Of a DNA stretch of 64,000 bases, positions 14,401 to 26,400 are shown piece by piece (within the stretch, counting starts at the first letter, position 1; each line of letters starts with the position of its first letter). This DNA is from Eumeta japonica (Eukaryota > Arthropoda > Insecta > Lepidoptera > Psychidae), in contig BGZK01000071.1 of NCBI GenBank assembly GCA_005406025.1, positions 558,001-622,000 of the forward strand. Reading direction: 5' to 3'. The translations under genes were made by a program, and so were the position numbers. The notes below the pieces were generated by a model that saw only the letters and a program-made list of their open reading frames with translations, was not told the origin of the DNA and did not search any database.

Positions 14401-17400
14401 GAACTAAAAAGTAGGAAACTATTCTCTATAAATTTAAATGAAGAATAGAGTGATTAACAAAAAAAATGTATTTTATTGTAAAAAAGCGTGGGGTGCTTGA
14501 TGACAATTCTTGTAAACCTTTTACTGACAGATATTGGTAAAGTTGGTAGATTCATTTTGAAAATACCTTAAAAAGCACTCCACGAATTATTATTTTTGTT
14601 AATCACTCTATTCTTTATCTACAAAAGGGTGTTTTTTAGTTTTTTTTAAGCATTATGACATTTCGCTTCTTAAATTCATCTATGCAGGTGGGTTGGTGGG
14701 ACACGAGACGCGGCGGCGAGCCCGTGGCGCTGTGTCCGCCGCACGCCGCCCATCGCGAGCTCGTCAGGAACGTCCTCTTTATCAATTCCAAGACAGGAGC
14801 CGAATTCTTCTCATCGTCCCCCGACGGAGTCATCAAATGGTGTGTACATATGACAAATCTGTCATCAGCCGATTAGATAAGACAGCCTTTTGATATCAGC
14901 TATCTATTTTACTATTTCTTCTTTATCCGTGTAGTGAATGCTACGACAACTTTACAATACGACGATGTTATCAGGTTTCGTAGATTCGATGTTAACATTG
15001 TTCGGAATAAAGTAGCAAGATATTTTTTTCAAGAAACTATTCCTTGAACACTTTGCATGACAAACATTTCAAGACCACCGTGAAAAGAATTCATGTAAAA
15101 TTTTCGCAATTTTCAAGTACCAAATAAATTTCTGAAAAAAAATCCATTCGGCATCCGAAATGGACGTAGATTTTACGTACAAATTTTGAAATTTCAAATG
15201 GCCACCATTTCTAAACTAATTAGCCGAATCGGCTCATCTTCGAACTCGTTCAAGATAATCGCCTATAGAATAAGTGTGCCAGATTTCATTAAGATCCAGT
15301 GAAAATTGCGGGCGCTATCGTGATGACAAACCGTGTTACATCCCATATATACATACATTATAAACTTTTGAACCAATGTTATTTTCTTAACCTCCTCGGC
15401 CACAGAGAACATAATACGACAAAATTTCTGCAGTTCGCCATGAGACCAAATACAAAACGTTAGATTTCTAAAGAAATCTACTAATAAATTTGTCTGAGTC
15501 GCTTATATTGCCTAAACAGAATTTTCTATCCTTGAACTATCATATAAGAACTAGCAACATAGCTTATATATCATTGCCAACACAATAACCCTAACTAAAA
15601 TATTAGAACATATTTAAAGAATAGTTTGAAACTACACTTACATATTAATCAACACGCCAAATAATTCTAATCGAGTTCAACTTGAAGGTGGGACGCCCGC
15701 AACTTGAACGAGCCGACGGATACCATGATCATCGACATAGTGAAGACGCCCACCGACACGCAGAACATCGCCAACGCTTACGGCGTTTCTGCCCTTGAAT
15801 ATGAACCAACGATACCGACTAGGTAGGTACAAAAAAAAAGTATAATATTCTATTGTTGTTACATTGTCTGATTTGATTTCTCTTGTAGAACAATATTGAA
15901 GTTGATTTTTAAAACGATTATTTTAATGCATGTGTGTTGACACTTCCATATAAGTAACGAAAAATATCTCCAAAGCAGAATATCACATAGGGATTTTATG
16001 GTCATATTTCTAACAAAAATAGTAAAAATATAGTTCTCTCCCAGTTATAGATCGTAACGTTATGAATTTGGATCAAAAGTTTGTAATTATAAAAACCGAT
16101 AGGCAATTAATCAGTAACTGTACTGTTGTAGCATATAGCGATATACAGATTACTAAGAATCTCTGGCTCCAATACGGCTATTATTCTTTAGCAAATGGCA
16201 TCTTGAGGTCCCATAAGAAAATTTTTAAGCTAGAAGCTTCTCCCTGTCATCTGAGGTCTGATGACAGGAAGAAGATACAATAATTCTAAATTCGCTAACT
16301 TATTCCACTATCGGAATGCTTGAAACACTACGAAACCTTATCTCAAGGTGGCGTCGTACAATGTACTATAACAATGTCATAAAGAGCAAAAATATATCGA
16401 CCAGGGTAGTTTACCAAATGTAAACGTAAGTATCAAACGCAAGGTCATACCAATGTAAAAGCCAAATTCGAGGGACCCTGACCTTGAAGTTAAGTACAAA
16501 TAAAAAAAAGTGTGTCAGCTCCGACGCACGAATGGAGTTTACTGCTTTAAGATGATATCGTACATATAGATTAGTATAATGGTAAATGAAAGCATCTATT
16601 ATATTATTCAAAGCATAATACACAATTCATTTATTTATGTTAATAGTAAAACAATTAATTCGTCATTTAAGAAAATATTGAAAATAATTATGTTATACAA
16701 TAAAATTTTTAGTAAGATTGATTTTCTCTATCATTGACGTTATCTTGCGTAATGTTTATCACAGGAACAATAGCGGTATCATTAAATACTGAAACAATTG
16801 GTTTATGGTAACTAAAATATGATACATGAATGTCGGAAGATACATGTGTGATAAATCGTGAAAACATCGCATCAATAGTTGTACCATATCTAGTTGTCCC
16901 TAGTGTTCTGTCAGAAATTAAATCTAAGTTCAGTTCATCTTTCAGAAATTGTACTAAACGGAAACCATCTTCTTTATTAAAATCAATATTAAAATCTCCA
17001 CCAAGTATAAGTGGAAGTTCATGGTAACGTTTCTTCAATAGTTTTGAACCCCCTTCTGTATACACTAACAATTATTCGTGGAGAAAATCTATTATATTTG
17101 TCATATTCTGATTGATTGAAATGCAAACAGTAACCATGACGATTTATTTATTTCAGTAACCATGACGATAGCGTAACGTCATTTATCTAACACTTGATTT
17201 TACTCCCATAAAATTCCATACCCCGGACCTAAATATGAAATCGATTCTTAAGGAGTAAACTCCAAAACATTCCGAAAACAATACCTAACTCATTGATTTA
17301 CTGCATAGTAGTGATGGGGTACTTAAGCGCGAAACTGGGCGGGGTCTAATGAAAATAAAGCGATTGGCAATCTGACAGTTATCAAAGGGGCAGTGACTGG

Positions 17401-20400
17401 CAATTTTTCAGAAAGAGATTCTGTTACATTTAAACTTTGTTACATTTATGTTTGTAACTTTTAAATAATGTCTTTGTAAAATCTGAAAAAAACACAGCAA
17501 TAGGTACAGATCATAGGAAAAAAAATACAGTACCAAATGAGATACTAAAAAATAAAAAAAAAAAATGTAAAAATTTTTAACTAAATAACAAATTTGTCGT
17601 AGATATACACAATACTCAATTGTAAAAAAGATATTGATTACAATAAGTGCCCATTATTCAAACATATTTGTACCCATATTAGACTTTTTTTTCAATTTTA
17701 TGAGTGCTACAACACCCGTTTGATTTAAACTTCGTTCATTGGTACGGAACCTAGATATGAGTATCTGATTTCTGATTGAAATTTGTTTTTACATTTCGTC
17801 ATTTTTATTATTTACCAAGGTTCATGCCATAATACAGTTATATACATACACAATTTACATAATGGCGTAAAGACGCATATATATAAAGCATACAATAAAG
17901 ACGCATTTCAAGCGTAATTTTATTAACTACGAAATAAAGATATTTTTGATTTTGATTTTTGTTTTTTGATTTCACAAAAACTCACTTCACTATTTTTCAT
18001 CGTTTAGCGAGATAGAGGCCTGTGGAAGCGAAATAAGTGGACAAACATCACAGGCTCATTTATAAGCGAAGGTCATTTCGTTTTGTATCCGTTTATGCGG
18101 AATGCAGAAAAGAAAATACAAGCAATGATTCATTATTTACAGATTTATGGTGGGAACAGAGAGCGGGTTGATTATCGGAGGAAATCGTAAAGGCAAAACC
18201 GCTTTTGAAAAGTTGCCAACGAAGGTAAAGGCCGTATTAACAAATTTAATTATCATATATTTGATGAAATTCTATAGGTTCTCTTTGCAGAATACAAATA
18301 AACGGTAAAACATTTTCAGTATGAAGCACATTTAGGACCAGTGTATGCTTTGCAAAGAAACCCCACATTTCTGAAGAATTTTCTGACCGTCGGTGACTGG
18401 ACGGCGCGCGTTTGGAGCGAGGACTGCCGTGAGTCATCCATCATTTGGACGTATTCCCACCAAACCAAACTCACTGATGGCGCGTGGAATCCAATGAGGT
18501 TATGGAACATCTATTACTTGAAGTAAATAACACGAGCTTTTAAATAGCACAAGAATCTCTTTCGGCTTTTACATTTACGACTGATACAATTTCAGCAATT
18601 GATAAATGAAAACACGCTAGGTAATGGGTATTAATATAACATTAAATTAACATTTTAAACGTTTTCGTTTGAAACGTTACAAATTAACTAACTTAATATA
18701 CATTTTAAATGGTTAGAGTAATTTATAAAGAACAGCGAAATATTTTTTTATAGCAGCTACAGATATTTTTATTACTAATCGCATCCCTATGGAAAAAATC
18801 TCATAAACCTCATAAAAACATTTGTCCATGTTTTTATGAGGTTTATGAGATTTTTTCCATAGGGCTACACTATATAACATATATATTAAACAAATAAAAA
18901 CACTTGTCTATATTTTATACTAAGCCTTACATTAAGTAATATTGGACCTGAAATATTAGTGCTGATACGATATGTTACAAGTGTATTATCGGTATAAATA
19001 TTGTTTTCAAAGGCCTTATGGAGATAGTTGGTAGTGGGCTAGCGATCAAAATAATAACTGACCTTCAAACACACTACTGCACATGTGATACCTACTTACT
19101 GCTCTTATCTCACGCGATTGTACATGTTTATGTAATTGAACTTTCCACCTTCCAACTTTATTAAGCATTCAAATTATACATATAACTTAAATTATTAGAT
19201 ATACATGTACTTTTTACATTTTAAATTTATATATATACTAGCTGTCCCGCCCGCTTCGCTGACAAATTTTTATTTATAAATAAAATGACGAAGGATTTAC
19301 GGAATTCCAAAAATGAGTAGCCTAGAACCATCTACAAATCAGTCCGCATCGAATGGTCCCAGTCCCATGTCTATACGTTTAGTAGTTTTTACGTGATTGG
19401 CGAACAAAGACAACCTATTTTCATTATATATGTATAGACAGGTATTATTAAGGAATATACTAATATTGAAAACTATAATGTCTCGCTCCGACATTACTTA
19501 CCTTTACATACTTCATAACGAGTTTTATCACCTCGTTTAATCATCTGCTCTTATAAAATTTACTACCGCCGCTCGTGGCCGCTAGAGACGGCACGTTTAC
19601 TATCTACTTGCTCAAAAATAATATAGTAAGCGTATTCGATTTCTTCAATAGGTATCTATTAATAAATGCATTAGAGCTTTATTTTATATACGTCGCATTC
19701 ATATATTAATATGCTGAATAAATATATATCTAACGGTGTCATACCACAGCAAATAGTGTGTTAAGAATTCAAAAACTCGTAATATTTTTGACATGACCTT
19801 TCAGTTTCTTGTGTCGGTGAAGTGACAGTATGTAAAGTTTAAAAACATATTTCTGAAATATCTTGGCATGAGCACGGTATCTTGAAAGCTGATCATTCAA
19901 ATTAAGTTGCTAGGTATACGTAAAAATTCTATATCACGAGAATCATATTGTTTCTCGGTATATACCTACCGAAAGATATTAATAATACATACCTAAATAT
20001 ATTACAATCATATTTTAAGAATCTTGCAAAACTTCGTATGAATATATTATATATTACAAAATAGCAGCAATATCCAAGATAAGATGCAAATTAGCATCAG
20101 AATCGATACTGAAACAGTAAGTCTAGGATTGTAAGCGGGATCAGGATCGGAAAAAATCACAGTCAAATTGAAAATTTAAACATATCGGAGCGAGCGGGAA
20201 ACAATCAGTAAATATAATTAACATACTAAATACTAAGTGCTAAATATAATAGCTGATATTGAAAAATTAATTAATTTAATATTACATGAACACGCTTTAA
20301 TATACTTTATATACATATATTATACATATACTACATACACAAAACATATTATATACATATTATAAATATATTTATGATATGTTTTATTGGATTAATTCTT

Positions 20401-23400
20401 CAATAGTATATAAAAGCATAAATTCAAATGTATATGGTCAAGATTTTCATTGGTATCTATGAATTGGGCATCTTCTTAAAATCTGGATGATCTCCCACAG
20501 ATTTTCTTTATTCTTGGTAACACAATGGGATGGCTGTCTGTCTTGCTGGGATCTGTTGCGCCGGCAGAACGCGCCTCTCGTCACAGCTCAACTTTGCGAC
20601 GAACCATTGCTGCGCCTGAGACCTCACGAAACGGTACACAAGTGTTTATTTTCTAAAATGACTTATGTATTTTTATCAGCCATTAATGCACGTCGATATC
20701 TTAGCAAGACTGGATCACTTTAGAATGTCAATATTTTGTATTGCATGAACACGCAAATTTTCGAATCTCAATCTCTCTTTCATACGTTCGCTTGGTTTGC
20801 ATAGATACTAAAATCCGGAGTTTAGTTTTAATATTTTAGAATTGTACATACAATATCACGATGCCACATTTTGTCGACCGTTAATGCGAGACGTTATATA
20901 TTGTTTAAAAACAAATAAATATCCATGGATATAACCGGCTCCACTTTTTGTCTAATTGTTTCTTTCTGCTACTTTTTAGTATTCAATTGTTATTGTATAT
21001 AATTGAATTTGAAAAGAGCTTATCCTTAACTGTTAGTGCCATCTGTTAGATCGCAAAATGTATCTCGGTGTTTTATTTAATATTTTATTTAAATAGTGCC
21101 ATCTGTATGTAGTGCCATTTATTGTCGAGAAGCGATAACATTGCAACATTGTGATTATCGCAAAATGGTATGAAATGTATACGAATTCTCTTTGGCATTC
21201 TTATGGCTATTTCCGTGAAAGCGCGTATACATATATATCGGATCGCCGGTTATCCATCTAATTAATTTATTTATAGAATACATTAACTTTCCGCTCATGG
21301 CTTCACCCGCGTGGATATGTAAACATCATTTCTAGCAATAAAAAGTAAATATTTGAGCAACCGACTTTTGAGTTCTCGGCTTTTGAGTTTGACGTGAAAA
21401 TATAAACGGAAAGGAAACCTTTATCGAAATCAGAGTTTTCATCAAAAGCGTTAGGGCCGTTTGTGAGATAGTCGTGGCATAGATATCTATACTATTTACT
21501 ATAATAAATTTTATTTATTCTTACGGAATTCTAAAAAATGTTCTTCCCTTGACTTCTAACTATATCAATACTAGATGTTATTAAAATTAGTAAGGGTGTT
21601 TAATTATATTCACGGAACCCTAAAAAATTATCGTATGTCCTTCGTTTGACTTCCGACTGTCTACATACAAAATTTTAGAAAAATGTCTAAAATCTTTACT
21701 TTTAAATTTAGTCTCACGGATTCCTAAAATGTATCGTACGTCTTTTCATTGGTTTCAAAGCTACCTTTACACTTTTATATTGAATTCTAAATTAAATTCA
21801 TATATTGAAATCGGTTTAAATATAAAGGTTCTTAGTGACTCTCAAGGAACTCTAAAACCCATCGCCAATTTTTATTGTAAAAAGCATTCTTCCACGATCG
21901 AGCTCGTGAGGACGTAGAATAAATTCTTACATTATTTATATCAACCATAGGCACGTGTCCATCATGATACCGATCCTGTTTTTTGTCCTCGATTTCGACA
22001 GTTCCATTTTCGGTCTCGATCCTGGTTCCACCTTACACTTTCGCCACCTTGATTCAATTCTGATAGTTATTCCATTTTTCAATTTTCATGCAGGAATACT
22101 AAATTTTCGGAATAACAAGTACTAAACATAACCCAATATGGTTCTCTACTTTCCAGTGAAAATCTCACCGTGATTAGTTCTGTCGTTCCGAAGATGCCCC
22201 TGACAAACAAATAGACGAAATATTTTAAAAAGATTGTTTGGATGCTTGATACGTATAAATAATTTTATATGCTTTATAACAAAAAGTACATCCATGAATT
22301 TAATTTATGTATTTGGATTTATATATAATATCTTTTCGACAATGGGAATACGGTAATCATTATTGTTAAGATCTTTTCGATATAATCGACAAAATACGTA
22401 CATTGTTGTACTTTCTTTAGTTGTTCCTCTCATTATTTTGTTGATTTCCATAACACATACTCCACTGTTTCATTTGTATGACAATAATAGCACTGGCCAC
22501 TAATCTCCGTTCGCGAACAGAAGACACAACTTTGACATAGTTGTGAGTCAACATAAAACTTCATGGACGTACATGGTGGTCAAAAGGTGGAAATACCTAT
22601 AGTTGTATGTATATCTGTATAAACAAAATTCGGCTTTTACGGAAAATCTTATATTTTCCCAGTTCTTAATAAAATATTGGAAACAGTTTAAGATCATTGA
22701 AAAATCCGTTATTTCTGTGTTTCTCTAAACATAACATAACATAAAAATGTCATTTTCCGGTTTAATATTTTTTTATAAGTATGTATATGAAAAGCATAAA
22801 AAAAAACCAAAACATCAGACTAAATAACCAAATATGTAGTTTTAATTATGAATGACACGCTATAAGTATTTTGCATTGACAATTTAAATTTCACAGTACC
22901 TAAACAGGTTTTTAGCGAACTATCACAGAATATAATTTAAATTTGTAATACAATCGGTTATTATAGTATGAGTTTTTAGTGTTCCAAGACAAAATAACAT
23001 AAACGGAAACCTTGTAATTCCGTCATGTCAGTCCGTTTGTGTATAACAAGCATTTTGTGACACTCTAAAAATCCAAAACTGTTAAGTTGAAGAAAAACTC
23101 TAATGATAAACAATATTTTATATTACGTTGTGCATTTTTTGTGAATCAAAATTTGCGGTCGGATGAACTCCGATGTCAACCCTAAATGGGTGCACCCGGT
23201 GCGGGCCGCCCCCGCCGCCCTACCCTAGCTACACAGCTATCCTCTCCCCTTTATTTCTTAAACTGTAATCCAAGAAATATGAAAAAATTATAAAAGTAAC
23301 GCTTAATAAATACTTCTAACGAAAATTATTTTGAATATGATTGGATATACTGTTTTTGAGTTATTGCCGAAAAACTGCCTTTCTCAACAAAAGGACGTAA

Positions 23401-26400
23401 GCGTTATGAATATACGCCCTTTTGCTGGTGCACTTAAGTTTACGCTAGTTTAAAAGTAACGATCGACATACCTACTTGTTTCTCTAATCATGGGTGATTA
23501 AAGTAATTATATACCTACTTTGTGCGGAAAACAATAAAAAAAAGTAACGCAGTTTTTTTTCATCTGTGGTGCATTTCTTTGTAGTAACGGCTACAGAACC
23601 CTACACTGAGCATGATCCGACAGGTTCTTAGCCGGTTTTTTTTAATCTTTTATCATTTAGTCGTACACGAGACTTCGTATATACTCGTTATTAATAGACT
23701 TAAAATCTGTTTATAAAGACACGTCGTATATAAATACGACGTCGATCGAAATGAAATTGGAATGATTGGAGGCATAAACGGAGTTCGTTTGCTTTACTAC
23801 CGCAGAAGAGATCTACGTTGAACTCGTCGAGCGAATAACGATCGACACTATGAGGCCCACACCCATAGCAACCAACGTCTGACCTCACGCTTTGTGTCAC
23901 AACATGAATTCACTGAAGAATTTACACGTTTAAAACGAAATGGGAATTGTCAAGAAGCTAGATTTGAGGTTCCTTTTGACGTAAGAAGTTAATGTAGCTA
24001 CAAATCATGAAAAAACTTTAAAATTACCTTTTAGTATTTTATTGCTCTTTTTATGTCGCAACAAGTTGTACGAAGACAACAAGAAAGTAATTGAAAGATG
24101 CTTAATTAATGTTTAAATGATTTGAATAAGGCGAATACAAAATTCTATTGAACATCTGTCATTGACCTTTTGCAATTTAAAGAACTAAAGAGCCGTTGAT
24201 ATTATTTATATACACCAATATGTGATCATAATTCCGATTATTTCTGTGCAGGGAGTGCTAGTGGCGTGCGGCAGCAGTAAGGGCACGGTGTATTTGGCGG
24301 AGTTGTCACAGAACTTAGGAACCGCCGACAAGAACGACAAACAGCTACTGACACACGTAAGAAATCCTCTGTTGGAATAGAAAAATATGAAGACTGGAAT
24401 TAATTTTTTATAAGTGCTACATCAACCGTTATACTGGATCTTATAAATACACAAATATTTCTATGGTTTTTAGAACACAAAATTTGTCTGTTACATAAAA
24501 TAAGAAGCACAGCGCTCTCTATCACGTCGAGCTTTTAATATAGTGTAGAATTTCCCGAAGTCAAACATTTAAACAAGATAAAGAATTATGGTGTGGTCAT
24601 AATTGTATCAAACTTTTTAACTTATTAGTGATGTAATCGTCACTTAGCAATTATCTATGTATCATAGAAATTTCTGCTTCGGTTTTCGTTTAGATCCACA
24701 GCTACGTGTCACTGAAAACAAAATCAGTTCTCATTCATTGTTACTATATATTTCGGGTGTATACCCGAAATATTAAGGGCGTTTGGTATCAAACGCCCTT
24801 AACTTCATATATTTTATTGAATGAAGGCACCAACAAGTTAAACTTAAGCTTTTGAATTTAAATCATTCTTTGTCTAACGATGCTTGCGACGAAAACGCTC
24901 TTCTGGCTAATTATATAACTTTACAGTCGATTTTAATGGAAGTTTATGAGATAGAATATGAAAAAAATTTTTTTTTTCAAATATTTTGTGCCCCTCTATT
25001 TAGTTATTTTTGTTGGCCCTAGATCCAATCTAGTTTGGACAGCCCTACTTCATAGCAATGAAAACACAGCCTTTGTTTTTAATTTAGAATATTACAGATC
25101 TAAAATTTCTTTAAAAAAACCGTCATGTCTTGTGCCTTAGGTATAATTTTCATAATTTTTGAAAATAGTTCACACTCCAACAATGCTATCTGCAATTCTG
25201 CAAGATACTCAAATGTCGATTCTCTAGTCATGAGTGTACAGCGTGCGTCAACGATAAACGTCCAAATTAAAAAAAATCTGATAGAAGCCATCACTAACTG
25301 ACAAATCAACTCCTATATTATTTATCCGATTTTTGGTCGCTTTGAAATTATTTACGATTTTTTTTTGTTTATTCTATCGGCACTGATTGAATTTCTTTTA
25401 TTAAAAAAACCGGCAATATTTTTACATGGTTGTTTTTAATGGAAACGTTTATTGATAAGTGAAGATTTAAAATTTTAAAAATCATAGAGATCAATTCTTA
25501 GTTATTTATAAATAAAAAAAATCTGAACTTTGAATTTGTGAAATTTTATAATTTCACTTGTAACTTTGGAAAATTATCGAAAAAAATAATCCACCTCGAA
25601 TCCGAATCTTAGATTAAAAACTTTCTCATGTAAAAAGCTTTCAATTAAAACAAAATGCTTCATTGTACATTGAATGTACAAAAGTTATTTTATGATTATA
25701 ACAAAGGTATGATTATCAAGAAAAATTACATATTAATATATGGTTCAATGACTTGGAAAAATAATGTACTACATAACACTTAATGTTTTTAGCAAATACG
25801 TAAAGATTTCTCAACGGACGAGATAAATTCATAATTTTTTTTGCAGATATAGATTTAATTCTGATTTTAGTAAGACAAAATATCGTACAAATTTTTTTTA
25901 CATAATAAGTATGGTTGCAGAGTTAAGTAAACATGCTGGTTTTTATTATTTAAGATTTTTTAAAATATTTTGTATAAATTAATGAGACTTCATAAAATCG
26001 GTGAAATAAATTCGATCCATCTTTATGATCAATAGTTAATATAACGTAACGGCTTTAACATAAATACTACTTCACTGTCATTATAGTCACAACATAGAAT
26101 ATTTATGAACACAATCGTTGTAGCTACTCAGCTAAATCTTTAACTTCTGGTGTCGCCCTTCTGCTAGGTCTCAATTCTGTTAAAACTAATTTAAGACAAC
26201 TTATTATTAATAAGACTTATTTTTCATATTCAGGAACAATATTCATTAAAATGACAAGTTACACTCAAGTTAACAACAAAAATATTGCATAGTAATAGCT
26301 ATTGTTTTTTCATTATCTCACCAATATGATGGTCCTTACTAATCTAGTTAATATGATTACAAAGGTTATACTTTTGTAATATTTTTAAACTTAATAAAAA

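Noticed and set aside
23700..23900. 66-codon minus frame and moderately GC-rich block
   Set aside because: Looked for rRNA, tRNA or protein-family features and found none.
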